Counted from the stretch's first letter, positions 26,169 through 34,938 are shown. The stretch: DNA of 64,000 nucleotides from Suilimivivens sp963650485 (GCA_963650485.1 CAVJLN010000012.1:1-64000), one strand, 5' to 3'. Notes: a model not told the origin generated them from the letters alone. Program-made: numbers and translations.

Positions 26169-26453
26169 ATGAATTATACTTATATCGTCCGGTGTAGCGA
26201 CGGAACGCTCTACACAGGCTGGACGAATGATCTGGATAAGCGCATTAAGGCACACAACAGTGGAAAGGGTGCGAAATATACCAAGCCAAGGCTTCCGGTA
26301 GAGCTTGTTTATGCCACGGAGCATGCAACGAAGGAGGAAGCCATGAAGGATGAGTACCGCATCAAGCAGCTTCCGCGTGAGGTGAAACTGGAATTGTGCA
26401 GGGCGTATGAGAAAGAGCAGAGAAAATCGAAACGGAAAACATACGTAAAATAA
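26169..26453 (+). CDS. GIY-YIG nuclease-like protein (UPF0213/YhbQ type)
   Basis: The 94-residue protein matches the small stand-alone GIY-YIG family. It has YTYIVRCSDGTLYTGWTND (the GIY...YIG equivalents YIV and YTG), the conserved arginine region (LDKRIKAHNSGKGAKYT) and a late glutamate helix. The family is related to UvrC and homing nucleases. Its role in cells is poorly defined, though DNA processing is likely. GAAGGAGG precedes ATG, 17 bases after the exporter operon, so it may be read through from there. Confidence 0.92.
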   Translation: MNYTYIVRCSDGTLYTGWTNDLDKRIKAHNSGKGAKYTKPRLPVELVYATEHATKEEAMKDEYRIKQLPREVKLELCRAYEKEQRKSKRKTYVK

Positions 26454-26465
26454 AACCGGAAACAG

Positions 26466-26494
26466 TTGAAAAAAAGAAGGAAAATAGGTACAAT
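26466..26494 (+). promoter_or_regulatory. promoter of the second TetR-type gene
   Basis: TTGAAA (26466-26471) and TACAAT (26489-26494) have 17-bp spacing. TTGTT and AACAA half-sites just downstream (26497-26514) could form an operator. Confidence 0.55.
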
Positions 26495-26558
26495 ATTGTT
26501 TTAACAGGAACAAAACGAGGAAACCGGAAACAATCTGATCAGAAAGTAGTGAGTACAT

Positions 26559-27167
26559 ATGGCGAAATTTACCAGACAGGCAATTATGCTCTGCCTGCTC
26601 AAATTACTGGAAGAAAAATCCATCGATAAGATCACAGTCAAGGATATCTGCGAACGGTGTGAAATCAACCGGAACACTTTTTATTATTACTTCGGTGATA
26701 TTTATGAGGTGCTGGAGTCCATGATCGAATTTGAGACAGAGCAGTCATTGAAGGAGAATGATGCCCAGGTCTCCTTTTATGAGGAGCTGCTGCAGAAATA
26801 TCACCTGGTTATGAATTACAGGAAAGCAGTATTCCATTTGTATGATTCCAAAAACCGGGAACTGATATCCAATTATTTTTATACGATTACGGAGTCGTTC
26901 GTGACGAAATATGTCCGAAAGGAAGCAGAAGGAATGAATGTACCGGAAGAAGAGATACAGTTCATTATTGATTTTTACAGCAATTCCCTGATTGGGATGA
27001 TGCTTCGATGGATCAGAAACGGCATGCCTGGAGAAAAGGATCATCTCATCCGGAAGTGGTCCGTGTCCTATCAGGCAACTGTGAAGATCCTGCTGCAGGG
27101 CTGTTTAGCCGAGCAGCATCCGGGCGCTTCAGTGTTTAAGCGTCAAGTTCACGATCCTTTGCCATAA
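26559..27167 (+). CDS. TetR-family transcriptional regulator
   Basis: The 202-residue protein has a TetR-type helix-turn-helix in its first 60 residues (ITVKDICERCEINRNTFYYYFGDIYEVL), the pattern of the DhaS/AcrR-like group common in Clostridia, and a helical C-terminal domain. The ligand and targets are unknown. It has its own promoter. Its last 32 bases overlap the end of the convergent degV gene, so both mRNAs share complementary 3' ends. Confidence 0.88.
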   Translation: MAKFTRQAIMLCLLKLLEEKSIDKITVKDICERCEINRNTFYYYFGDIYEVLESMIEFETEQSLKENDAQVSFYEELLQKYHLVMNYRKAVFHLYDSKNRELISNYFYTITESFVTKYVRKEAEGMNVPEEEIQFIIDFYSNSLIGMMLRWIRNGMPGEKDHLIRKWSVSYQATVKILLQGCLAEQHPGASVFKRQVHDPLP

Positions 27168-28032
27168 AGAATAATGCAATCGTATCGGGACCGACATGGC
27201 TTCCGGTACAGTAATCATAAGAAGTGTTGATGAAGCCACGAAGCTTCACACGCTTCTTTATTTCTTCCATTACATAAAGAGAATCTTCATACGCATCGGC
27301 ATGGGCAATGCCGATGATCTGATTTTCGGGATCTGTTATGTTATCACAGACTAGAGAAACCAACGCATTTAAGGCTGCCTTACGGCCGCGGCATTTCTTA
27401 AACTGTACAATATAGCCGTCTTTATTTCCACGAAGGATCGGCTTGATATTCAAAATATTTCCAACGAAAGCAGCAGAACCGGAAAGACGGCCTGTTTTGG
27501 AGAGATATTTTAAATCACCTACCGTGAAGACACCGTTCATCTTAGCCGGATAGGTTTTCAGAATGTCATATACCTCCTGAAGCTCCATTCCCTTATCACG
27601 CATTTCACTTGCGTAGATGGCGAGGATTCCCTGTGCAAGAGAAGCATTCAGGGCATCGATAATCCGGATCCGACGGCCCATTGGCGGATTCTCCATCAGC
27701 TCTTCCATGGCGATCCGCGCAGAGTTATAGTTGCCGCTGATGTTCTTGCTTAAGGAAAAATATAACACGTCCTCACCGGCTTCCATGACCTTGCGGAAAG
27801 CTGCCTCGAAATCTCCGGTACTGATGAGGCTGGTCTTGACATCGGCACCATTACGCATGGCATCATAATAAAGCTTACCCTTTGCACGTTCTTCTTCATA
27901 AGTCATTTCCGGATCAAAGCATACCAGCTTCTCACCATTCACATAGTTTACGAAGGAAATAACCTTAATATCATACTGCTTTACAAGTTCCGCAGGAATA
28001 TTGGCGGCGGAATCTACAATAATCTGAAACAT
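27136..28032 (-). CDS. DegV-family fatty-acid-binding protein
   Basis: The 298-residue protein is full length for DegV proteins. It shows the family start (DSAANIPAELVKQYDIKVISFVN), the TSLISTGDFEAAF region, an SGNYNSA loop and the C-terminal GSHVGPDTIALFF. DegV proteins bind a fatty acid, and some feed fatty acid kinase (FakA-FakB). No fakA lies here. AGGTAGGGTG precedes the ATG on the minus strand. It converges on the TetR-type gene with a 32-bp overlap. Confidence 0.93.
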   Translation of the reverse strand: MFQIIVDSAANIPAELVKQYDIKVISFVNYVNGEKLVCFDPEMTYEEERAKGKLYYDAMRNGADVKTSLISTGDFEAAFRKVMEAGEDVLYFSLSKNISGNYNSARIAMEELMENPPMGRRIRIIDALNASLAQGILAIYASEMRDKGMELQEVYDILKTYPAKMNGVFTVGDLKYLSKTGRLSGSAAFVGNILNIKPILRGNKDGYIVQFKKCRGRKAALNALVSLVCDNITDPENQIIGIAHADAYEDSLYVMEEIKKRVKLRGFINTSYDYCTGSHVGPDTIALFFMAKDRELDA

Positions 28033-28065
28033 ACATTCACCCTACCTATAATTATTTTCTCATCT

Positions 28066-28094
28066 ATTTTATGTAGTAAACAAAACTATGTCAA
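28066..28094 (-). promoter_or_regulatory. promoter of degV
   Basis: Read on the minus strand, a consensus TTGACA (28094-28089) and TAAAAT (28071-28066) are 17 bp apart, about 35 bp before the start codon. Confidence 0.75.
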
Positions 28095-28221
28095 GTGTTT
28101 TTGCGAAATCAGACATTTTTAAAGGAATGACTGAAAACAAGGACGCAAGTTTTTGTTTGTCCATAGGAAGCCGGAAAAAAATAGGCTATTCTCTATTTGA
28201 CAGTAAAGGAGGCGGATAATT

Positions 28222-28791
28222 TTGAAAAATTTGAAGATGATTAAGAATATGTATCTGGCATTGATTCTGTGTTCAATCCTTGTAGGAGCAGTATTGCTGA
28301 TCTGGCCACAGATGGGTGTCAGTGTGATGTGTAAGGTCTATGGGGTGTTTCTGCTGATTTATGGACTGGCCAAGCTTTCGGGATATTTTACCCGGGATCT
28401 GTTCCAGCTTGCTTTTCAGTATGATTTCGGACTCGGTATTGTTTCCCTGATTCTTGGGTTTGTCCTGCTGCTGAGAACAGAGCATATTGTAGAATTTCTG
28501 GCGGTATGTATCGGGATTTTCATGCTGGTGGATTCTGCACTGAAAATTCAGACTGCAATTGATGCAAAGAAGTTCGGGATCAATAAGTGGTGGCTGATCC
28601 TGATCGCAGCCATTATGGCAGCGTTTGTCGGAGCCCTGTTACTGCTTGCTCCGTTTGAAACAGGAAGCATTCTGGTGCGTGTGCTTGGTCTTAGCATCTG
28701 CTTTGACGGCATTATGAATCTGATCGTAGTAATGAGTACGGTGCGCAGCATTCATCGCAGCCAGGAAGACATTATTGACATTGAGTTATAG
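28222..28791 (+). CDS. HdeD/DUF308-type membrane protein
   Basis: The 189-residue protein has six membrane helices arranged as three similar hairpins, each with the short glycine-rich turns of the DUF308/HdeD group. HdeD of E. coli aids acid resistance, but for Firmicutes members the role is unknown. The start is TTG 28222 because AAAGGAGGCGG lies at the right distance; ATG 28237 is the alternative. The end of the gene overlaps a short tandem repeat that contains its stop codon. Confidence 0.8.
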   Translation: MKNLKMIKNMYLALILCSILVGAVLLIWPQMGVSVMCKVYGVFLLIYGLAKLSGYFTRDLFQLAFQYDFGLGIVSLILGFVLLLRTEHIVEFLAVCIGIFMLVDSALKIQTAIDAKKFGINKWWLILIAAIMAAFVGALLLLAPFETGSILVRVLGLSICFDGIMNLIVVMSTVRSIHRSQEDIIDIEL

Positions 28792-28844
28792 AAGGACATC
28801 GAGTTATAAAGTAACCGGACAATAACCGGGTAACAGCCGGGCAA
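28777..28844 (+). repeat. short tandem repeats at and after the DUF308 stop codon
   Basis: GACATTGAGTTATAGAAG (28777-28794) is followed by the near copy GACATCGAGTTATAAAG, each with the stop codon TAG or TAA in the same place. Three 11-bp units (TAACCGGACAA, TAACCGGGTAA, CAGCCGGGCAA) follow to 28844. They suggest local slippage. Confidence 0.6.
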
Positions 28845-28866
28845 CAAGTGAAACATGATTAAGGAA

Positions 28867-28916
28867 GAAAAGGGCAGAAGGATTTTTCGTTGTGAGAAAT
28901 TCTGATTGCCCTTTTC
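28867..28916. terminator. terminator-like hairpin between convergent genes
   Basis: GAAAAGGGCA (28867-28876) pairs with TGCCCTTTTC (28907-28916), with further partial pairing inside. It could serve both strands. Confidence 0.55.
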
Positions 28917-28919
28917 AAT

Positions 28920-28956
28920 AAAAAACAGAAAGCACCCTCTTGGCAGAGTGCGGGTG
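28920..28956 (-). terminator. terminator of the TIGR04086-type gene
   Basis: On the minus strand CACCC and GGGTG, with inner TCT and AGA, form a stem followed by CTTTCTGTTTTTT, a suitable T-rich tail just after the stop codon. Confidence 0.6.
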
Positions 28957-28974
28957 TGGTATAAAGGACCCGGT

Positions 28975-29349
28975 TCAGCTTAACATACCGCCCAACATGC
29001 CACCGCCGGCACAGAGCGCAAGCACGGTCAGCGTATGCATGGTGGACAGATTGCCCGGTGTTTTCATGACCATGGACAGGATCAACAGGATGATGAAGTA
29101 AATACTTCCTGCAAGCAGTCCCCACAGAAATTTGCGGCTGCCTTCCCGTTTTCCGGTAATAAAGCCGGCAAAGAAGGTGATAATCACATAAATCGCGGTG
29201 ATACAGGCAGTGACAATTTCTTCTGAAAGCCGTAGCCGATACATGAGAAATGCCAGAAACAGCAGAAAGATACCGGTTAAGATGGCACAGAACAGGATGC
29301 ATTTGAAGAAAAACAGCAGCCTGCCATTTACCTGAAGCTTTGTTCTCAT
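28975..29349 (-). CDS. TIGR04086-family membrane protein
   Basis: The 124-residue protein has four membrane helices and a glycine-rich end (CAGGGMLGGMLS) typical of the TIGR04086/YrzE group found in Clostridia and Bacilli. The function is not known. The minus-strand ATG is preceded by AAGGAAACG. It is transcribed away from the CNNM/CBS gene, with both promoters in the 130-bp gap. Confidence 0.8.
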   Translation of the reverse strand: MRTKLQVNGRLLFFFKCILFCAILTGIFLLFLAFLMYRLRLSEEIVTACITAIYVIITFFAGFITGKREGSRKFLWGLLAGSIYFIILLILSMVMKTPGNLSTMHTLTVLALCAGGGMLGGMLS

Positions 29350-29399
29350 AAAATTTCGTTTCCTTATGTGTGTTTTATGTAATATTTATATGTAGGTTA

Positions 29400-29428
29400 T
29401 TGACATAGAATACCCATTATTGTATTAT
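29400..29428 (+). promoter_or_regulatory. promoter of the CNNM/CBS gene
   Basis: A consensus TTGACA (29400-29405) and TATTAT (29423-29428) are separated by 17 bp, about 50 bp before the start. Confidence 0.7.
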
Positions 29429-29479
29429 TTTTAACAATAACCAGCCAAAGAGCTGTCAAAAGAAGGAGTGATTTTAGAA

Positions 29480-30799
29480 TTGGATACCGATGGTGTCATG
29501 CAACTTGTTGCGCTTATTATTTTACTCATGTTATCTGCTTTCTTTTCCTCGGCAGAGACATCACTGACTACAGTGAACCGTGTGCGTTTAAAGGCACTTG
29601 CAGAAGAGGGAAACAGGCAGGCGAAGACCGCATTGCGCGTGCTGGATCAATATGGAAAAATGCTGAGTGCGGTTCTGATCGGCAATAATATTGTTAACCT
29701 GTCAGCATCAGCACTGGCGACCACACTTGCCATCCGCATTCATTTGACGGTAGGTATTGCAACTGCAATACTAACCATACTGATTCTGGTTTTCGGAGAG
29801 ATTGTACCGAAGAATATCGGTATGACCAATGCAGAAAAGCTGGCACTGCTTTATGCAACATTGATTGCAGGTCTGATGAAGCTTTTTACTCCGGTGATTT
29901 TTGTGATGGATTCACTGGTCAAAGGAATTATGAAGCTGCTGCGTGTGGACAGTGATAAAAAGATTGCCATGACTGAGAATGAGCTTCGTACCTATGTGGA
30001 GGTCGGGCATGAGGATGGTGTCATTGAATCTGAAGAGCGTGAGATGATCTATAATGTGTTTGACTTTGGAGATGCCGTAGCCAAGGATGTCATGATTCCC
30101 AGAATCGATATGGTAACTGTGGATAAAGAAGCAACCTATGAGGAGGTCATGGAAGTATTCAAGGACTGCATGTATACCAGACTTCCTGTTTTTGAAGAGG
30201 ACAAGGATAATATTATCGGACTGATCAATATTAAGGATTTTATTCTCGTTGAGGATAAGGCAAACTTTAAGATCAGTGATATTCTTCGACAGGCTTATTA
30301 TACATATGAATTCAAGAAGACAGCGGATCTGCTTGTGGAGATGCGTCAGAAGTGCCTTAATGTAGCATTTGTGCTGAATGAGTATGGCGGTACCGCCGGT
30401 ATGATTACACTGGAGGATCTTTTGGAAGAGATTGTCGGTGAGATCCGGGATGAATACGATTCGGATGAAGAACAGCTGATCCAGAAGATGCAGGATCGCA
30501 CTTATCTTGTAGAAGGCGGTATGAAGCTGAGCGATATTAATGATGAACTCGGAACCGATCTGGAATCAGAAGACTATGATTCAATCGGAGGCCTGATCAT
30601 TGAACATCTGGATCGTGTACCGGAGGACGGCGCACAGATTGTAACGGATCAGGGAGTCCGGCTGCAGGTACAGGGTGTGAGTCAGAATCGTATTTTGAAG
30701 GTGATCATGGAACTTCCGGAAGAGAAAGTGCCGGAAGAAAATCAGGAGAAGGAGCATAAAGAAAAACAGGAGAAGAAAGATCCTGAAAAAGAAAAATAA
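29480..30799 (+). CDS. CNNM/CBS-domain membrane protein (HlyC/CorC family)
   Basis: The 439-residue protein has an N-terminal CNNM transmembrane domain (about 1-185, with SAFFSSAETSLTTVNR and GEIVPKNIG), a pair of CBS domains (about 200-320) and a C-terminal CorC/HlyC transporter-associated domain (350-430). The end is a charged tail rich in E and K. Relatives are linked to Mg2+ or Co2+ efflux and Na+-driven Mg2+ export; older 'hemolysin' names are not informative. TTG 29480 was chosen because AAGGAGTG lies 9 bases upstream; the GTG at 29468 falls inside that ribosome site. Confidence 0.9.
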   Translation: MDTDGVMQLVALIILLMLSAFFSSAETSLTTVNRVRLKALAEEGNRQAKTALRVLDQYGKMLSAVLIGNNIVNLSASALATTLAIRIHLTVGIATAILTILILVFGEIVPKNIGMTNAEKLALLYATLIAGLMKLFTPVIFVMDSLVKGIMKLLRVDSDKKIAMTENELRTYVEVGHEDGVIESEEREMIYNVFDFGDAVAKDVMIPRIDMVTVDKEATYEEVMEVFKDCMYTRLPVFEEDKDNIIGLINIKDFILVEDKANFKISDILRQAYYTYEFKKTADLLVEMRQKCLNVAFVLNEYGGTAGMITLEDLLEEIVGEIRDEYDSDEEQLIQKMQDRTYLVEGGMKLSDINDELGTDLESEDYDSIGGLIIEHLDRVPEDGAQIVTDQGVRLQVQGVSQNRILKVIMELPEEKVPEENQEKEHKEKQEKKDPEKEK

Positions 30800-30803
30800 A
30801 CAC

Positions 30804-30832
30804 TTTCCCTAATATAGTATTTATGTTATACT
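30804..30832 (+). promoter_or_regulatory. likely promoter of the SCIFF precursor gene
   Basis: An extended -10 (TGTTATACT, with TATACT at 30827-30832) is paired with a weak TTTCCC -35 at 30804-30809. AACGTC and GACGTT (30843-30859) form a small hairpin in the leader. Confidence 0.5.
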
Positions 30833-30900
30833 ACTGGAGTAAACGTCTTCATGACGTTATTCGGAAAGCTTAGATTAGGAAATAAAGGAGATATAGGATT

Positions 30901-31044
30901 ATGAAGAGAATTAAGACCTTGGTAACCAGAGATTTAAAGGAATCCATGAAGAAGGGCGGATGCGGCGAGTGCCAGACCTCCTGTCAGTCTGCATGCAAGA
31001 CTTCCTGTACCGTAGGAAATCAGACATGTGAAAAGGCAAAATAA
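30901..31044 (+). CDS. scfA: SCIFF ranthipeptide precursor (six cysteines in forty-five residues)
   Basis: The 47-residue peptide begins MKRIKTLVTRDLKESMKKGG and has a cysteine-rich core with cysteines at 21, 24, 28, 32, 36 and 43, the fixed pattern of the SCIFF family. A radical SAM maturase forms thioether links in the core, giving a ranthipeptide. In Clostridia SCIFF is nearly universal and some members have been tied to quorum-type regulation. ATG follows AAAGGAG. A hairpin and two 43-bp repeats lie between it and its maturase gene. Confidence 0.97.
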   Translation: MKRIKTLVTRDLKESMKKGGCGECQTSCQSACKTSCTVGNQTCEKAK

Positions 31045-31067
31045 GTATCGAATATAAGTAAGTGAAC

Positions 31068-31095
31068 ATAAGCAGCGGCTTACGTCGCTGCTTAT
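31068..31095 (+). terminator. hairpin between SCIFF precursor and maturase genes
   Basis: ATAAGCAGCG (31068-31077) pairs with CGCTGCTTAT (31086-31095) around an 8-nt loop, followed by CTTGTGTT. The weak T tail suggests partial termination or an mRNA processing and stability element, which would make precursor mRNA exceed maturase mRNA. Confidence 0.6.
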
Positions 31096-31100
31096 CTTGT

Positions 31101-31186
31101 GTTGACATGCATATGAGAAAATGCTCCGGTGAATCATTTTTGAGTTGACATGCATATGAGAAAACGATCCGGTAGATCATTTTTGA
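31101..31186 (+). repeat. two 43-bp tandem repeats, family shared with 45485-45570
   Basis: Units 31101-31143 and 31144-31186 both begin GTTGACATGCATATGAGAAA and end ATCATTTTTGA, with a few changes between. The same 43-bp unit occurs as a pair at 45485-45570, 14 kb away. Each unit has an imperfect GATC-based hairpin followed by a T run, so it looks like a mobile or copied terminator cassette. Confidence 0.8.
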
Positions 31187-31281
31187 GTATGTATAGAAGC
31201 GGTCCGGAACATTTGACGAATGCAGACCGGAGACGCAGCATGAGTTTAATGAGAGATAAAATATAAAAGGGAAACAAAAAA

Positions 31282-32670
31282 GTGATACATCAGTATATTA
31301 ACAATGGATATAACATCGTTCTGGATGTGAACAGCGGATCCGTGCATGTGGTTGATCCCCTAAGCTATGAACTGATCGCATTGGCCGATAAGCGCCTTGA
31401 GGAAGGGAAGTCCGAAGAGGAGATTCTTACAGAGGCGAAGAGCCGGTTCAAGGGACAGTATTCCGAAGAGGATATTGCAGAAGCGCTTGATGAGATCTGG
31501 GAATTAAAGGAACTCGGTCAACTGTTTGCACCGGATATTTATGAAAATTATATTTTTGACTTTAAGAAGCGTCAGACCGTCGTGAAAGCGCTCTGCCTTC
31601 ATATTGCGCATGATTGTAACCTCGCCTGCCGTTACTGCTTTGCAGAAGAGGGCGAATACCATGGAAGACGGGCACTGATGAGCTTTGAAGTCGGAAAGAA
31701 AGCACTGGATTTCCTTGTTGCCAGCTCCGGTAACCGTGTGAATCTGGAAGTGGATTTCTTCGGTGGGGAACCGCTGATGAACTGGCAGGTGGTTAAGGAA
31801 CTTGTCGAGTATGGAAGAAGTCTGGAGGAGTCTAATCATAAGAAGTTCCGTTTTACCCTGACAACCAATGGAGTACTGTTAAATGATGACATTCTCGAGT
31901 TTCTCAATAAGGAAATGTCCAACGTGGTTCTGAGCATTGACGGACGTAAAGAGGTCAATGATAAGATGCGGCCGTTCCGTAAAGGACAGGGCAGCTATGA
32001 TCTTATCGTTCCGAAGTTCCAGAAGGCGGCGGAGAGCCGCAACCAGATGAATTATTATGTGAGAGGCACATACACCCGTAACAATCTGGACTTCTCGGAG
32101 GATGTGAAACATCTGGCAGATCTTGGCTTTGAGCAGATTTCCGTGGAGCCGGTGGTTGCTGAGAGCACCGAGCCTTATGCGTTACAGGAGGAGGATCTTC
32201 CGATACTGCTTGAACAGTATGACAAGCTGGCAGCAGACCTTTTGAAGCGCCATAAGGAAGGAAAAGGAGTGAATTTCTTTCACTTTATGATTGATCTGCA
32301 GGGAGGCCCCTGCGTGGCAAAGAGATTATCCGGCTGTGGATCAGGTACGGAATATCTTGCGGTAACACCGTGGGGTGATCTGTATCCGTGTCATCAGTTT
32401 GTAGGTAAGGAGGAGTTTCTGATGGGAAATGTGGATGATGGAATCGTTCGCACGGACATCCGGGATGAATTCAAAACCTGCAATGTTTATGCGAAAGAAA
32501 AATGCCGCAATTGCTTTGCTAAATTTTATTGCAGCGGTGGTTGTGCTGCCAATTCCTATAACTTCCATGGCAGGATCAACGATACCTATGATCTTGGCTG
32601 TGAATTGCAAAAAAAGCGTATTGAATGCGCCATTATGATAAAAGCCGCAATAGCGGAGGAGGAAGAGTAA
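31282..32670 (+). CDS. scfB: SCIFF radical SAM/SPASM maturase
   Basis: The 462-residue enzyme has an N-terminal peptide-binding region (about 1-95), a radical SAM core with CNLACRYC (C112, C116, C119), FFGGEPLMNW, and a C-terminal SPASM-type domain with many cysteines (CGSGTEYLAVTPWGDLYPCHQF, then CRNCFAKFYCSGGC). This fits the CteB/ScfB family, which installs Cys thioether links in SCIFF. GTG follows AAAGGG with 10-base spacing. It lies 237 bp after the precursor gene and is directly followed, without a gap, by secDF. Confidence 0.95.
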   Translation: MIHQYINNGYNIVLDVNSGSVHVVDPLSYELIALADKRLEEGKSEEEILTEAKSRFKGQYSEEDIAEALDEIWELKELGQLFAPDIYENYIFDFKKRQTVVKALCLHIAHDCNLACRYCFAEEGEYHGRRALMSFEVGKKALDFLVASSGNRVNLEVDFFGGEPLMNWQVVKELVEYGRSLEESNHKKFRFTLTTNGVLLNDDILEFLNKEMSNVVLSIDGRKEVNDKMRPFRKGQGSYDLIVPKFQKAAESRNQMNYYVRGTYTRNNLDFSEDVKHLADLGFEQISVEPVVAESTEPYALQEEDLPILLEQYDKLAADLLKRHKEGKGVNFFHFMIDLQGGPCVAKRLSGCGSGTEYLAVTPWGDLYPCHQFVGKEEFLMGNVDDGIVRTDIRDEFKTCNVYAKEKCRNCFAKFYCSGGCAANSYNFHGRINDTYDLGCELQKKRIECAIMIKAAIAEEEE

Positions 32671-34923
32671 ATGAAAAAGAACAAAGCGATCATTTTGCTG
32701 CTGGTATTTGTATTATTACTGGCAGGACTTGGTTACACCGCGACAGTCGGACTTGGCGTGGATGGTTCCGGATCTGCAGGAAGCATTAATCTGGGTCTTG
32801 ACCTGGAAGGTGGTGTAAGTATTACCTATCAGGTTGTCGGGGATGAGAAGCCCAGTAGTGAGGATATGAGCGATACCATTTATAAGCTCCAGCAGCGTGT
32901 CGATGGTTACAGCACAGAATCTGTGGTATATCAGGAAGGTGATGACCGGATCAACATTGAAATCCCAGGTGTTTCCGATGCCAATGCGATTCTGGAGGAG
33001 CTTGGAAAGCCCGGTTCCCTGTATTTCATCCGTCAGACAGATTCAGATGGTAACCTGAATTACCAGTATACCGGTACCGACGAGGATGGACAGCCGGTTT
33101 ATACACTGACGAAGACGATCGAAGAGCTTCAGGAGGATGGTTCGATTGTGCTGACCGGTACCGATGTCAAGAATGCAGAACGCAAATCATATCAGAACCA
33201 GATGAAGAATTATGAGTTCGTGGTAAGTCTTACCATGACAACAGAGGGTGTGCAGAAGTTTGCCGATGCAACCACCAATGCATACAATAATGGTGAGAGC
33301 ATTGCGATTTATTATGATGGAAAGATCATCAGTGCACCGAATGTCAACGAGCCAATTCTCGGAGGCGAGGCACAGATTACCGGTAATTTCACAAATGATG
33401 AAGCAGAACAGCTTGCTTCCACAATCCGTATCGGTGGATTGAAGCTGGAACTGGAAGAACTTCATTCCAAGATCGTAGGTGCACAGCTTGGTGAGGAAGC
33501 AATTTCCACCAGTATTAAGGCAGCAGTCATCGGCTTCGTGATTATTGTACTTTTCATGATTCTTGTTTACCGTATTGCCGGTCTTGCAGCCAGTCTTGCA
33601 CTGGGATTGTATGTCGAACTGATTGTCATCCTTCTGGATGCGTTTGATATTACCCTGACATTACCCGGCATTGCCGGTATTATCCTTTCCATTGGTATGG
33701 CGGTCGATGCAAACGTAATTATTTTTGCCCGTATCCGTGAGGAACTTGCAAAAGGAAAGACTGTACGGAGTGCAATTGATATCGGCTTTAAGAAAGCAAC
33801 TTCCGCAATCGTGGATGGAAATGTAACGACTCTGATTGCAGCGGCAGTTCTTGCAATTATGGGAACCGGTACGATTAAAGGCTTTGCATATACGCTTGCC
33901 TTAGGTATTGTGTTATCCATGTTTACTGCAATGGTGGTAACCAGAACCTTAATGAATATCTTCTATACACTCGGTGCCAAGAGTGAGAAGCTTTATGGAA
34001 TTGCCAAGGAGAAAAAGGCAGTTAATTTTACTTCCAGAAAGGCAGTATTCTTTACAATTTCGATTGCTGCCATTCTGAGCGGCTTTGTATTCATGGGAAT
34101 TAACAAGGCCGGTGGAAAGAATGCCCTGAATTACAGCCTTGAGTTTATGGGCGGTACTTCTACGGATGTGACCTTTAATGAGGATATGTCCCTGCTCAAG
34201 ATTGATGAGCAGGTGGTTCCTCTGATTGAAGATATTACCGGCGATGGTAATGTGCAGACACAGAAGATTGACGGAACAACCGAGGTCATCTTCAAGACAC
34301 GTACCCTCGATGTGACAGAACGTGAAGAATTTAAGGATGCCATGGTAGAGAATTTCAGTGTGGATGCGGATAAGATCACGGCAGAATCGATCAGTGCAAC
34401 GGTAAGTAATGAGATGCGCTCTAATGCCATTATTTCCGTACTGATTTCGGCGGTATGTATGCTGATTTACATCTGGTTCCGGTTCAAGGATATCCGTTAC
34501 GGTGCAAGTGCCGTAGCAGCTCTGCTGCATGACGTGCTGGTTGTACTTGCTTTCTATGCGATTGTGAGAATCTCTGTTGGAACAACCTTCATTGCATGTA
34601 TGCTGACCATTGTTGGTTATTCGATCAATGCGACAATCGTTATCTTCGACCGTGTTCGTGAGAATATGCAGAGCATGGACAAGAAGAACAGCTTGGAGGA
34701 TATTGTGAACACCAGTATTACCCAGACCTTATCACGAAGCGTATTTACTTCGTTGACAACCTTTATTATGGTAGCAGCATTATATGTGTTTGGAGTTTCT
34801 TCCGTACAGGAATTTGCACTTCCGCTGATGGCAGGTATTCTTTGCGGTACGTATTCTTCCATCTGCCTCACCGGCTCCCTGTGGTTAGTGCTTCGTAAAG
34901 TATTTCCACAGAAGAATGCATAG
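32671..34923 (+). CDS. secDF: fused SecD-SecF protein export subunit
   Basis: The 750-residue protein joins SecD (about 1-450) and SecF (about 460-750), giving twelve membrane helices and two large external domains. The SecD motif LGLDLEGGVSITYQV near residue 45, the GMAVDANVIIFARIREE helix and the SecF part with GGTSTDVTF and SINATIVIFDRVREN are clear. SecDF uses proton flow to help complete export by SecYEG. The ATG directly follows the maturase stop, and its ribosome site (GAGGAGG) lies in that gene's end, so maturase and export motor are cotranscribed. Confidence 0.97.
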   Translation: MKKNKAIILLLVFVLLLAGLGYTATVGLGVDGSGSAGSINLGLDLEGGVSITYQVVGDEKPSSEDMSDTIYKLQQRVDGYSTESVVYQEGDDRINIEIPGVSDANAILEELGKPGSLYFIRQTDSDGNLNYQYTGTDEDGQPVYTLTKTIEELQEDGSIVLTGTDVKNAERKSYQNQMKNYEFVVSLTMTTEGVQKFADATTNAYNNGESIAIYYDGKIISAPNVNEPILGGEAQITGNFTNDEAEQLASTIRIGGLKLELEELHSKIVGAQLGEEAISTSIKAAVIGFVIIVLFMILVYRIAGLAASLALGLYVELIVILLDAFDITLTLPGIAGIILSIGMAVDANVIIFARIREELAKGKTVRSAIDIGFKKATSAIVDGNVTTLIAAAVLAIMGTGTIKGFAYTLALGIVLSMFTAMVVTRTLMNIFYTLGAKSEKLYGIAKEKKAVNFTSRKAVFFTISIAAILSGFVFMGINKAGGKNALNYSLEFMGGTSTDVTFNEDMSLLKIDEQVVPLIEDITGDGNVQTQKIDGTTEVIFKTRTLDVTEREEFKDAMVENFSVDADKITAESISATVSNEMRSNAIISVLISAVCMLIYIWFRFKDIRYGASAVAALLHDVLVVLAFYAIVRISVGTTFIACMLTIVGYSINATIVIFDRVRENMQSMDKKNSLEDIVNTSITQTLSRSVFTSLTTFIMVAALYVFGVSSVQEFALPLMAGILCGTYSSICLTGSLWLVLRKVFPQKNA

Positions 34924-34938
34924 TTACGTATCATTAAT

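Noticed and set aside
31101..31186. Possible CRISPR-like array in the 43-bp repeats
   Set aside because: The units are directly adjacent with no spacers, only two per locus, and there are no cas genes.
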